Part shown: piece after piece, positions 33,389 to 44,090 of the stretch
Position numbering within the stretch: position 1 is the stretch's first letter
Layout: every line of letters begins with the position of its first letter
DNA from: Adiantum capillus-veneris
Taxonomy: Eukaryota; Streptophyta; Polypodiopsida; Polypodiales; Pteridaceae
DNA length: 46,000 bases
Reading direction: 5' to 3'
Assembly (NCBI GenBank): GCA_014529385.2
Contig: CM043945.1
Span: 142,805,741-142,851,740, forward strand
Notes under the pieces: generated by a model
Told to the model about the DNA's origin: nothing
Databases searched by the model: none
Seen by the model: the letters and a program-made list of their open reading frames with translations, nothing else
Program-made: the position numbers and the translations under genes

Positions 33389-33965
33389 ATGTGGGCTTAT
33401 ATGATGAAACATGTCCTTGTGTCAAAGGCTGTCTGGAATACTGTGCACGGAATTGATATACATCCTAGTTCTAAGGATGTAGGCGATGTTGAGGATGTTG
33501 CAGGTTTTGGTGGCAGGATTGCTAATGCCAGAGCTATTTTGCCTACAGCTGAGCAAGCTCATTGGGATATAAAAGATGCGCAGGCTCATGCATTGATTAC
33601 ATTGTCTGTGAAGCACACTATTACTCCCCTCACATTCGTTCAGCAAAATCTGCAAAACAAGCTTGGGATATTCTGACTGGTCTTTATGCAAGTCGCAACA
33701 ATGAGGCTAAAATTGCACTACTGCGTAAAGAGATGGAGTCAAAGATTATGCATGAGGAAGATGATATGGACACTTTCCTTGCTGGTGTCAAGGATATCAA
33801 TGAGCAACTTATTTCTGTAGGTGAAGTCATTTTTAATAGTTCCCTTGTGCAGACTATTCTTGATGCTTTGCTAGATTCTTATCAGACTTTTTCTACTACT
33901 TCGAGACTTATGACCCAAGGAAATCCAGAAGTTGTCAATTTTGATGCATTATGCACATTGTTGTT
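33389..33965 (+). pseudogene. gag (5' portion) of the copia element
   Basis: Two overlapping frames make one gag. Frame 1 has KHVLVSKAVWNTVHGIDI, HWDIKDAQAHALITLSV. Near 33,625 a frame change leads to SAKSAKQAWDILTGLYASR, KIALLRKEMESKIM, DMDTFLAGVKDINEQLISVG, DALLDSYQTF and VVNFDALCTLL. These are the standard copia gag (UBN2-type) blocks. The sequence expected next (LQEE...R..) is absent here and appears at 38,190. Confidence 0.8.
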
Positions 33966-34687
33966 TTGCAACTGTCACTTTCCAAGAAAAACAAGACTAG
34001 ACAAGAAGATGGAGAGGGGGAATGGTGGAGAACACCCGGCACAACAACAAGGCCTCTCTATAGCTCAAGGTATCCACAACACCCCTATCCTCTCAGAAAA
34101 CACCTTCAAAAACACACTTTACACTAGTAGACTACCGCTTGCTCTCTTCCCATTGCCTACACACTCCACAAGTCCACCACACAATGCACACCTACTGCCA
34201 CAGTCTGTCTCTATCCTTGCACACACACACAACCGCTCAATCTGACTCTCTCACTCAAAACACCATCGGTCCGGGGGGGCACACACATCCACACTACCGA
34301 CACCGAGGGGGAACACAAGAGGAGGAGAAGGAGAAAGGGGGGAAGGGGAAACACAACAGAATTGAGCAATAGTGGGTTGATTATGCTTCAAAAGGCATGT
34401 ACAAAGCTTGCAATGCCATCACCATGGCCATTTTCAAGAAAAATTACAAAGGGATTTGACAGGCACTCTCCTCTGCCAAAGACTCCACTCTGTAGGCTTC
34501 AAACGACACAAAGAAAGCCCCCAATTTGATTTAAAAATGACTTTTATAGTGGGGGGTCTTCAACTTTAGAATCTGCTCTCTCATTGGCCCATCTGGCATC
34601 TCCATTTGGAAACTTAAGAAAGGGGGAGCCGCTTTGCTTTTATCTCCTCTCTTTAGTTCTCTTTGCACTTGAGAGGGGTGCACTAGA

Positions 34688-34847
34688 GATGTCGCTAGTG
34701 CCCCTTGGCATCATTTTTTATTTTTTTCCTTTTTTTTCACCCTTTGGACTACCTTTGACTCCTCCCTGATGTCGCTAGTGCCACTTGGCATCATTTTTTA
34801 TTTTTTTCCTTTTTTTTCACCCTTTGGACTACCTTTGACTCCTCCCT
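34688..34847. repeat. 80-bp tandem duplication, two near-identical copies
   Basis: GATGTCGCTAGTGCCCCTTG at 34,688 recurs at 34,768 with one C/A change visible. Each copy contains a T-rich core and ends at TGACTCCTCCCT. The matching short peptide frames are by-products. Confidence 0.9.
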
Positions 34848-35439
34848 TGATTGACTCTTGTCCGTCGGCTCTTTGCTTTCTTGGCCTTGGAATGGGCCCG
34901 CCTACCCTTTGCACATGGCGGCCCCCTTGGCCGGCCCTTGAACTCTCTCTCTCTCCCTAATTTCATGGGACACCTCCCCTTGCATTCGACCCACGGCTCG
35001 GCCTTGTTGCTCTACTCGGCCTCTCTCTCTCTCTCTCTCTCTCTCACGGGCTCTCTGGATAGGGTTTGGGGCTCTTTTACAATCAACTCAAGGAGGGGGG
35101 CACTAGCAAGGTCACTAGTGCCTCACCCTCTCTCGGCTTCAAAATTTAGGGGGCGGGCCTTTATAAGTCCGTGGGAACACCACTAGGCGATCAACCACCA
35201 CATCATCACTACGCGGATCAACTGCCACATCATCAGCTGTCGATCACCGCCCGTCACCAGCGCGCCACTCTGCGCCACCGTTGAAGGCCAAAACAGCGCC
35301 AGACTCTGCCCACTACACCACCTCACGCAACTAACACAGCGCCCTCATCAGGGCCACCATCGCCAGCGCTCTCTTGATCTCCCATTGCACGGTGATACAC
35401 CACACGGATGACCCGCCTTGGGTTGTATACTCCATGTCC

Positions 35440-36379
35440 CCTTTTCCCTTATACGCATGTGGGATAAACCCTCCTGGCACGTGGCAGATTGACGGACCCC
35501 TGCCTTATGAGGGTGACCCAAGACCACTAGATTTTTCCTTTACAAAAAAAACTTTTATGCTTCCCTTCAGTGTTGTGCATCTTTATGCCGGCACGTTTGA
35601 TGTCCAAGTCGACAGGGCCGACCAAAAATTCCCCACCCCGACTTCATCTCATGTGAACCTTGTCGCACTTCGATTCCCCCAAGTCCACCTATCAAGGTTG
35701 CAAAAAACTGGGAAAAACAATTGGCCCCGTCTCTCGAGTAACTACCCCAACTTTATCAAGCTGTAACTCAACATTCGAGGCTCAGAATCCGGAGCCATCA
35801 ACTCTTGCTGAGTTCGTATGATGCATATCTTGCTCTAGAACCTTGTCAAGGCCCCAAAGATGCCAGATGGCACAATTCCCCATGCGATCGACCTAGGCCA
35901 TAATTGCCCCCCGACAAAACTTCAATTGGCCATAACTTTCTTTCTATAGCTCTTATCCGCAATCCAAGAAGACTGGCATGCTCTATAACTTGAGTAATAC
36001 ACATGCATCCACTGACATCAGCTTGGGCCACCTGTCCCCAGCTGCCCTGTCTGTCGGGGACCTGCAACACCTTCTAACTTTGCACTACAATATCTTGAGC
36101 ACCGGGGCTCTGTTTGATGAGCCGTCTGGGCGGCTTCTAGAGCACCTCAAACACTACATTCCAAAGCACTGACTCGGCACTTTTGGCACCTTTACGTGTC
36201 ATCCCATATGGACCATCTTGAGCCTTTTCGCTAAAAAATTGCTTTAAACATACATTCCCGTTGCCACCAATCTGCCCCCAGGGACTCCATACCTGCTCTA
36301 GCCTTCTGCACTGCACGTGCCTGCAACCTTTGCTTGGCATTGCACGCTTTCTAGATCGGACCAACTTTGGCTGCACCAT
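35440..36379 (-). repeat. Long direct repeat, copy 1 (probable 3' LTR)
   Basis: About 940 bp, from CCTTTTCCCTTATACGCATG to ACTTTGGCTGCACCA, repeated at 37,252-38,189. On the minus strand it starts TGGTGCAGCC, directly after GGGGTGGGCAATGA, a possible polypurine tract. Confidence 0.75.
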
Positions 36380-37251
36380 CATTGCCCACCCCATTGTTAA
36401 ATGTTTATGTTCAACCACACACAGGCTTATTGCACCAAAAAACTGCACACCCAAAACAAACTCTCTGCACACCACAAAGCACCTAGCATATGTACAAAAC
36501 TGGCACTTGTGACTCGCAAATGTTGCTCACACGGGTTGCCCAACCCCATGCTTTACCTGTCCTCATCCGCCTGGGTCAAACACCTTTGGTCTCCTCCACC
36601 CACCTGTAACACCCTTGCATAGTGCCACACCCAGGCAGATAGCCAATTGCATACCCAGACCGCCATCAACATACTTCTATCACTCCATGCAACACCCAAT
36701 GGCAAACTTCTCACTTGCAACAAAGCATCCCCAAGAACAACAAATAGAGCACCATAGTTCTCACCATCCTATTCAACCAACAGTCCCGACATACCTGGCA
36801 TACTTAACCCACCCTCCCAACCATGTAAAGCTAGATCCTCATCCAACAAATCCTGTACATGTTTAACAGTCCATTACACAGCCGCTTCTATCACCATTCC
36901 TTTCAACCACCACTCATAGACCTCCTTGGAAAGCTTGGACACCATCTTGGAATCTGCATCACCTGTCATAGAGTGCACTTTCTGCATAGGAAGCACCTCT
37001 ACCTTTGACTCCGGCCGCACTGCCCTTCTCACCTGCCATGCACTCAATTTCAGCATCATCAAGCTCCTTCTCATCAACTGGCCCTTCAAGGTCGATAAGC
37101 ACCACTTGCTTGTCGGCTTCAATCACCTGCTCTTCTACCACTGCATCATGCTCCGCCACCATAGGCAAGGCTTCCCAATCTCTTTTGGCAAGACTTTGCA
37201 CCTATTGCACCATCATGGTATATTTTATTGCCACTTTTAGCAACATGGCCA
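36380..37251 (-). pseudogene. Internal region between the long direct repeats, with an acidic frame
   Basis: The minus strand has an 80-codon frame (37,201-36,959) with an acidic, protein-like composition: MVAEHDAVVEEQVIEADKQV, LEGPVDEKELDDAEIECMAG. Beyond a frame change, DADSKMVSKLSKEVYEWWLK and HVQDLLDEDLALHGWEGG continue towards 36,700, interrupted by stops. I see no gag, protease or RT motif. If the flanking repeats are LTRs, this is the body of a very short non-autonomous element that may carry captured or decayed coding sequence. Confidence 0.4.
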
Positions 37252-38189
37252 CCTTTTCCCTTATACGCATGTGGGACAAGCCCTCCTACCACGTGGCAGA
37301 TCAACAGGCCCCTGCCTTATGAGGGTGACCCAAGAACACTAAAGTTTTCCTTTTTTAAAAACAACTTTTGTGCTTCCCTTCAGTAATGTGCATCTTTGTG
37401 CCGGCACGCTTGATGTCCAAGTCGACAGGGCCGGCCAAAACTTCCCCACCCCGACTTCATCTCATGTGAACCTTGTCGTACTTCGATTCTCCCAGGTCCA
37501 CCTATCAAGGTCGCAAAAAATCGGGAAAAACAACTGGCCCCCATCTCTTGAGTAACTACCCCAACTTTATCAAGCCGTAACTCGGCACTCGAGGCTCAGA
37601 ATCGCGAGCTGTCAACTCTTGCTGAGTCCGTATGATGCATATCTTGCTCTATAACCCTGTCAAGGCCCCAAAGATGCCAGATGGCACGATTCCCCATGCA
37701 GTCCACCTGGCCCATAACTGCCCCCAGACAAAACTTCAATTGGCCATAAATTTCTTTCGAGAGTTTTGATCCGCAACATGAGAAGACATGCATGCTCTAT
37801 AACTTGAGTACTATGCATGCATCCACTGACATCAACATGGGCCACCTGTCCCCAGCTACCCTGTCCGTCGGGAATCTTCAACACCTTCTAACGTTGCACT
37901 ACAATATTTTGAGCACCGGGGCTCCGTTTGACAAGCCGTTTGGACCGGCTTCTAGAGCACCTTGACCACTACATTTTAGAGCATTGACTCAGTACTTTGG
38001 GCACCTTTACTTGTCATCCCATATTGACCATCTTAAGCCTTCGGGGTAAAAAACCGCTTTAAACATACATTTCTGTTGCCACCAGTCTGCCTAGGGACCA
38101 TACATGCTCTAGCCTTCTGCACTGCACCTGCCTATAGCCTTTGCTTGGCATTGCACACTTTCGAGCTCATACCAACTTTGGTTGCACCA
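37252..38189 (-). repeat. Long direct repeat, copy 2 (probable 5' LTR)
   Basis: This matches 35,440-36,379 with many scattered substitutions. Its right edge (GGTTGCACCAC) meets copia gag sequence exactly. The inner edge lacks a recognisable primer-binding site. Confidence 0.7.
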
Positions 38190-39500
38190 CCGTGCAATTG
38201 AACATGCCTTTATTGCTACTCAAAGTCAAGGTGGTAACAGCAATGTAGCCACTTCTCATGGTTCTTTTGTGAGTGGTCCTGTTCCTAATGCTTATGTTGG
38301 CAACAATTCATCTAGAAATTATGGTGATAAGGGCAAAAAGAAGATGCGTTTCCATTATTGCAAAGCTAATGATCACTTGATCAAGTAGTGTCCTAAGTTG
38401 AAGGCCAAAGAGGCTAAGAAGAAAGAGGTTGGTTCCACGACTAATGCTGATTCCACTACAAAAGCAGCTATTGTTGAGTCTTCTATGAAAGGAAACTGTG
38501 ATGCTGATGCTAATGCAGAATGGGATTTTAGTGCAAAGTGCACTTATGATCCTTATGTCCATGATGCATGTTTGTCAGTTGCTACAGATGCTCAAGTGTG
38601 GTACTTTGACAGTGGTGCTACAAAGTATATTACCTCTCATCGTGACTTGGTTACCTCTCTTGAGGATGTCCCTCATGGGAATTCAGTCACTTGTGCCAAC
38701 AATGCCTCTTATCTGGTCAAGGAAGTTGGAAAGATTGTGCTTACTACTGCAAGTGGTAGTTATTTCACACTTGTTGATGCATTGTATGCATCTGGGATCA
38801 AGAATAATATTTTGTCTATATCTGCACTTTCTATATTTGGTCTTATAGTCAAATTTGTGGATGATAGATGTACAGTACACGATCTCAATTTTGGTGATGA
38901 AATTGTTGCATCTGGCATTTTATGTCTTGGGATGTATGAGCTAACTTTGTATAACAAGTGTGCACAAAATTTTGCAAATGCAATTGTGGATTCTAAGACT
39001 ATTTCAAATGCAAAACTTTGGCATGCACATTTTGGGCATGTGAAATTTGCCAGTTTGCTGTGTTTGCAAAAATTTGATATGGTTGCTTCTTTTCTACCTC
39101 TTGAAGCACCTATCACACATGTTTGTGAAGGTTGTATTGTGGGTAAGATGCAGCTTCAAAGTTTCCAAAGGATGGTTCAGTTAGGGCCACATGTAGATTG
39201 CAGCTTGTGCATAGTGATGTTTGTGGGCCAAACTCCATCCTTGGGCAATTACCTTTACTTCGTGAATTTCATTGATGATTACTCTAGGCATGAATGGGTA
39301 TATCCTCCAAACAATTTTTGGCTATTGCTGAAGTCTCAAAATGTACTATGGGAACCCTCCATTCAGATTGAGGGGGGGACTATATGTCTCATAAATTCAA
39401 TGCATTGCTGGCTAGTCATGGGATAAAACACCAATGTACAGTGCCTTATATGCCTCAGTGAAATGGTGTGTTTAGAGATAGCACGATGTATGGTCAAAAT
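38190..39500 (+). pseudogene. gag end, zinc knuckle, protease and integrase of the copia element
   Basis: The frame runs HAFIATQSQGG, then a damaged knuckle F-H-Y-C-K-A-N-D-H-L-I-K-stop-C, where the first Cys is Phe and a TAG falls before the last. Protease is well kept: VWYFDSGATKYITSHRDL with the D-S-G triplet. The pre-integrase finger reads LWHAHFGHVKF and CEGCIVGK. The integrase core is frameshifted: LVHSDVCGP (first Asp) is in one frame and YFVNFIDDYSRHEW in another, and the second Asp block appears as RGGDYMSHKFN. Stops follow at 39,426 and at MPQ-stop-NGV (about 39,460). Confidence 0.8.
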
Positions 39501-39538
39501 TCAAACCTTTTTCGCATTCATTTTGGCTTGAGGCCATC

Positions 39539-39826
39539 ATGTGTGCCACTTATCTACTTAACAAGTGTCCTACGATAGCTTTGCAGTCTATGACTCCATA
39601 TGAAGCATGGCATGATAGAAACCCTTCTATTAAGCACATGCAAGTGTTTAGCTATTTGGCATATGCTTTGGTGCCACAAACACACTGCAAAAAATTGGAT
39701 GATAAGGCTATCAAATGTATTTTTGTTGGTTATAGTGTTGAAAGCAAAGGTCACAGGTTGTATCATCCACAAACAAAGTGTATCTTGGTCTCATGGGATG
39801 TTGTGTTTGTGAAAGATTATGTTTAG
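39539..39826 (+). pseudogene. Integrase C-terminal region of the copia element
   Basis: ATYLLNKCPTIALQSMTPYE is followed by HMQVFSYLAYALVP, KCIFVGYSVESKGHRLYHP and VSWDVVF. These are the standard copia blocks (YLLNR.PT..L...TPYE, K..FLGY, R.V.F.E). The frame is open for 95 codons and then stops at 39,826. Confidence 0.8.
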
Positions 39827-39883
39827 CCCTTGTTGTCATGTACTAGAGACAGTAATGTAAGCTCATAGAACATTTATGACACT

Positions 39884-41085
39884 TTGTTGCCTCCTTTTAG
39901 TGGTAGAAGTTTGAATATAAATTCTAATGAGGCAAATGTATTGCCTATGGGGGTTTCTGAAAATGTTACAAATCGGCCTATCACTGATGCAGATGTACAT
40001 GATGTACTTGATGAGGAAAGGGTTGAAAATGAGCAAGCTAGAGGTATGCCAAAATGGTTGGTGCATACTTTACGTGATAGTAAATTGGATGCACCTTTGT
40101 CTAGTCATACTCGTTCAAGTTCTCACCATGCATCAGATTGTTATGCTTTGGCCGTGTCTAGCTTACATGATGTTGAGGAACCTCTATCTTTTGATGAAGC
40201 ACAAAATTCAAAACATCACATGGCTACCATGCAATCAGAATATGATGCACTTATAGAAAATGACACATGGACTTTATGTGATTTACCTCCTGGCAAAAAG
40301 GCCATTGGTATGAAGTGGGTTTACAAGTTGAAATGCGAGCCGGATGATGAGATTGATCGCTATAAGGCTCGACTTGTTGCAAAGGGTTATGCATAGTAAA
40401 AAGGTATAGATTATGAAGAGAATTTTTCTCCCACTTGTCGTATGACTACTGTGCGTTTTCTATATGCATTGGTAGCTCATTTTGGTTGGGATGTATATCA
40501 GTCAGACATTGCTACTACTTTCTTGAATGGTTACATATTTGAGGAAGTTTATGTAACGTAGACTTGTGGTTTTGCATTTAAGAACAAGAGGATAAAGTGT
40601 GCAAATGTAGCAAAGCTTTGTATGGGTTGAAGCAATCTCCTCATCTTTGGTATAAGAAGGCTGACACTTATTTGGTCAAATGAGGCTTTCGTAACAGTCG
40701 AACAGAAAGCACATTGTATGTAAAGCATGAGGGTGATGTACTTCTCATTGTGGTTCTCTATGTGGATGATTTGTTGATCACTGGACCAAATGAGAGACAT
40801 ATTGTTGAATTTAAAGCTGATTTGAATGCTATTTTCAAGATGAAATATTTGGGGTTGTTGCATCACTACTTGGGCATACAGTTTAAGCAGTGTGATGGTG
40901 GTATTGCCTTGTGTCGAACAAGTTACATAGAAACATTGCTATGTAAGTTTGGACTTGAGGATTACAAAACCATTGCCACTCCAATGGGAATAGATTTGAA
41001 ATTGAGTCTTCATGATGTCAATGATCCTGTAAATGTCACTCTTTACCAAACTGTTGTTGGCTGCCTTATTTATGTATGGCTCTAA
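39884..41085 (+). pseudogene. Reverse transcriptase of the copia element
   Basis: The frame begins in the linker and enters RT at HHMATMQSEYDALIENDTW, then KKAIGMKWVYKLK and RYKARLVAKGYA before a TAG (40,396). RT continues as IDYEENFSPTCRMTTVR, DVYQSDIATTFLNG, ALYGLKQSPHLWYKKA (frame-shifted) and the catalytic LYVDDLLITG (YVDD at 40,759-40,770), then YLGIQFKQC and PMGIDLKL. It ends at VVGCLIYVWL-stop. The expected D-I-S-Y-A-V and the whole RNase H are gone, giving a direct jump to the polypurine tract. Confidence 0.82.
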
Positions 41086-41137
41086 GGAGGATTTTTTGCT
41101 ACTTGAGTTGCACTTTACATCTTGGCTTGTTTTATCC

Positions 41138-41880
41138 CAAGGGGGGATGATTGCCGCCAGACTTACAGGTGCACACGTGATATCACAAACACCACCAATC
41201 ACACTGTACAACCCGATTCACTACCTTCACCATACACACCACCTCTCTCAATCCCTCTGTGTACAATAGACCATTGGGGGAATACAACTGCCGACACACG
41301 CCCGAACACACGAACACAAGAAGAGAAGAGAAGGAAGAAGGGGAAAATTGACCCAAACTGCACAGTTATCATGGTTTAACTCATGAATACACCATGTAGA
41401 GCATAACTCCAAGCCGGCACACCCTCGGAGAGCACAAAACAACCAATCTGCAACCACCTGGCTCCGCACACCACACGGATCCTATCGCAGATCGGTAAAA
41501 GGCTTACCCCAGAGCTCCTCTCTACACTTCCCAAAAAAACCTCCCCTTACAAGATGTCCAACATTCCAAAGTTTTTTTTTTCTTGGCCCGTCTTGCTTCA
41601 CTTGAGTCTTTTTTTTAAAATCTTCTCTCTTCCACACACTTGGCATCCCCATTTTGGCACCCTTTGCATGCTCGCCACATCGGCAAATGGCCACCCTTAA
41701 CAACATGTGGATCACATCCCTTAGCAACCAACTCGGCCTCTCTCCCTCACACTTTGCACATGATGCACCTCTTAGAGCCCAAGGGAACATCCACAACAAT
41801 GTGACTGTCCCATGTGACTCCTCTTCAATAAAAAGGTTGGGTGACATTTTAGGCACGCAAGAATGAGCCCGTCAATAACT
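41138..41880 (+). repeat. Putative 3' LTR of the copia element
   Basis: CCAAGGGGGGA (41,137-41,147) resembles a polypurine tract, followed by TGATTGCCGCC. The next 730 bases have no coding I can support. They share a loose layout with 34,023-34,400 (CTRCCGACAC then GAACACAAGAGRAGRAG), which suggests a related LTR family. No second copy is present to prove it. Confidence 0.45.
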
Positions 41881-41882
41881 GT

Positions 41883-42090
41883 CACTATAAGAGGAGTTGT
41901 CTATAATCGCTAACATTGCTGTGGAAAAACAAAGAAAAAAGGAGGGAGAAAAATTTGCAGGGGCAGCAATAACCGAGACTATGTACGCGGTAGTGGTTTC
42001 TTAGCAATAAGCACGGTAATAGTCGTGGCAATGTACCCGCAGGTATTATCGTGTTAGTTGCCACTTTTATTACCGTGCTTATTGCCACTA
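41883..42090. repeat. CACTA-like end with hairpin subterminal repeats
   Basis: CACTATAAGAGGAGTTG begins at 41,883 and resembles a CACTA terminal repeat. An 18-bp perfect inverted pair follows, GCAATAAGCACGGTAATA at 42,004-42,021 and its complement at 42,068-42,085, with an inner GTGGCAA/TTGCCAC pair (42,025 and 42,058) and flanking TAGTG/CACTA. Dense, short inverted subterminal repeats are usual in CACTA elements. Related pieces (GGTACATTGCGGTAAT, GACCGCAACG) occur at 44,138-44,195. I cannot find a matching right terminus. Confidence 0.5.
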
Positions 42091-42358
42091 CACGCTAATT
42101 CAAAAATAAATGTGCTCATTAAATTGGGTGGCACAAATGAGCACCTTTATTATTGACCTACATAAAACAATGAAACATCAATTGTTTTTTGGAAGAGTAT
42201 AAAAAATACCAAAGAACTGAAATTGAATTTACTGTACCTTGACAATTAAAAATGTAGAAGATCAACTATTTAAAAAAGTTACAATAAAAAGTAAATAGTT
42301 GTATATACATTGTGCCACATTGGGACTTAACGAAAGTTTTGACAAAACATTTTTCTAT

Positions 42359-43955
42359 CTAATTCTCCTCTATCTCTTCATCGTCCAGAGGCACGTATGT
42401 TGGATCACTTTGACTCTACATAAACCCAAACCAAATTAAACAATTATCAACAGCTCAAAACAATTGATACAAAATTACTTGCTTAAATTTATCGCTTGTA
42501 TTGGTCCAACCGCTGCGTTGCATTACTCGCAAGAGATGTGGTTGTTTTCGAATAACCATCGCCAAGTATCAAATTCTATATGTCGCTCCCGATACCTGAC
42601 CCTCTCTCTAATTGGTCGAGAGAGAGTGATATTTTCCTAAATTAGCAAATAACGATACCAAATCATCAACTACAATCTTTATAATCACCGATCGACGTTA
42701 TAATTCAATTAATCTTACATATTTATCCTTCCAAGCTCCCTTGCCTCCTGATTCATAGTGCGTGGGAGTTTGTCTTGCACGAGTCTCACGTTGTTGTCTA
42801 TATGATGAGCCCATCGTAGCTTCATTGCTCTTCTCTTAAATTGCCCACTCCCAGTCTGTGTCTGCCATGTTGCCACCGGTAACTCCTGTCTGGAGCTCTG
42901 ACCTGGTTGGCTGCTTCACGCCGCGCACTGGACTGCTTGTTTTCTAAAAATGTCTTTATGTAGCTCTCCAACCATCGGGGGTCTTTGGAAATCTAGCTAA
43001 CAGAGCGTCCTCAATGTACCATGCATGATCCGGCAGTTGGTCTCTAAACTTTATAAAACAATTCTTATACATTGAATGTATAAGAATTTGTAGATGGCGT
43101 CAAAATGCCGTGCCATGTGCTGTGTCGAAACCCACCTCCCCGCCATATTTAACCTTGTAGTAGCACCCATGCATTTCCGACACGAGTGCGTCAATATTCC
43201 CATCCTCTGCGTTAGGGGCGGCACGCTCTAAAAGTGGGGACCCCGTTCCCCCGCCACTACCAAAAGATGCGAAACCACAAGATCCACCGCCGCTTTGTCT
43301 CTCATGATGCTCACTGCCCTGAGACAAGCATCCACGCGTGCTGCCAGAGGAAGTCTGTCGACGATGTTTTGGTAAAGTAGGAGTGGAATGGAGTGGAGTA
43401 GGACCCTGTGATGCCATGGGAGTAGGACCTTGTGATGCAAGGGGAGTAGAACCCTGCGATGCAAGGGGAGTAGGACCCTGCAATGGAATAGGAGTAGGAT
43501 GATAGGAAGGAAGAGTAGAGGGAGGTGCCATCGGTGCGAGGCTCTGTAGGTAATGAGTCCCTCCCTGACTCCCCCATGGTGTAGTATGCGAAGAAATGCC
43601 GTAGGTCGCAAGCTGCTCTGAGTGTAGCGGCCATACAAATCCTCCATCAAACGGATGTACTGCTCTCGCAAAGAGATAGCCCACTGTAAGTCAGGATCTA
43701 CGACCGTTGGAGGAACCTGAGAAGGGTAGGTGTAGGATGGCCATGCTTGCAAATAACCAAAAAAAATCTATGACACTCATGGTTTAGGGTTAACTACGTA
43801 GAAACATTCTTTATTTATTTGCTTGTTCTCACCAACTCAAGACTCCGGTCCACTGGAGGTGATGTCCACCCCGGGTGGGAGCCCACTTGAGATGTGAACC
43901 AACCAAAAGAAGAGCCAGTTGGCTGCTCCTCACCAGTTGGTCTCTCGTCTGACAT
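42359..43955 (-). pseudogene. Five-exon gene of unknown family, partly decayed
   Basis: Exon 1 (43,955-43,833) has 41 codons from an ATG, ending phase 0 at GT: MSDERPTGEEQPTGSSFGWF, HPGWTSPPVDRS. Exon 2 (about 43,747-42,960) has WPSYTYPSQVPPTVVDPDLQ, a Gly/Ser/Pro-rich part with a GPTPLASQ repeat, VSEMHGCYYKVKYGGEVGFD and FRDQLPDHAWYIEDALLARF. Exon 3 (about 42,960-42,716) has several possible frames. Exon 4 is 42,636-42,479 (IEFDTWRWLFENN; SGWTNTSDKFKQ). Exon 5 (42,415-42,359) joins in phase and ends SQSDPTYVPLDDEEIEEN-stop. Damage: frameshift near 43,600, TGA near 43,100, TAA near 42,970, frame change in exon 4. Its place inside a CACTA-like end suggests a transposon-encoded protein; the function is unknown. 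Confidence 0.5.
43395..43490. repeat. 24-bp minisatellite in the unknown gene, four copies
   Basis: GGAGTAGGACCCTGYGATGC-type units repeat at 43,395, 43,419, 43,443 and 43,467. On the minus strand they encode an eight-residue repeat close to GPTPLASQ. The reading frame is kept across units. Confidence 0.85.
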
Positions 43956-44090
43956 CTACATTACAAAGCGCAATATAAGATTAAGCTTTCTACCCTACTC
44001 ACTCATCTATAAATACGTACACAAGTATATTAGCACACAAACATGTAGATACATATACATACTAGTAGACCCAAGTAGAGGCTAGTAGTG

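Larger units (their letters stand above)
33966..38189. mobile_element. LTR-like insertion within the copia gag
   Basis: Gag stops making sense just after 33,965 and resumes at 38,190. The insert holds a purine run (GATGGAGAGGGGGAA, 34,008-34,022) followed by TGGTGGAGAACACCC, an 80-bp tandem duplication, a TATA-like TTTATAAG at 35,160, and two long direct repeats (35,440-36,379 and 37,252-38,189). Those repeats begin TGGTGCARCC on the minus strand, so at least one non-autonomous LTR element in minus orientation is likely. The left 1.4 kb may be a second element or a longer LTR. I find no clear target duplication. Confidence 0.5.
33389..41880 (+). mobile_element. Decayed Ty1/copia element interrupted by about 4.2 kb of LTR-like sequence
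   Basis: Copia domains appear in order on the plus strand: gag (33,389-about 33,965), then after an interruption gag end, CCHC, protease, integrase and RT (38,190-41,085). RNase H is missing. AAGGGGGGA and TGATTGCC at 41,138-41,155 look like a polypurine tract and LTR start. No 5' LTR is recognisable, and gag starts without its N-terminus, so the 5' end is truncated near 33,385. Stops and frameshifts throughout show an old, dead copy. Confidence 0.8.

Noticed and set aside
42086-44090. A complete small CACTA element from CACTACACGC (42,086) to GCTAGTAGTG (44,090).
   Set aside because: Only six or seven of ten terminal bases match, the 3-bp flanks differ (TGC against CCA), and subterminal-like pieces lie outside both ends.
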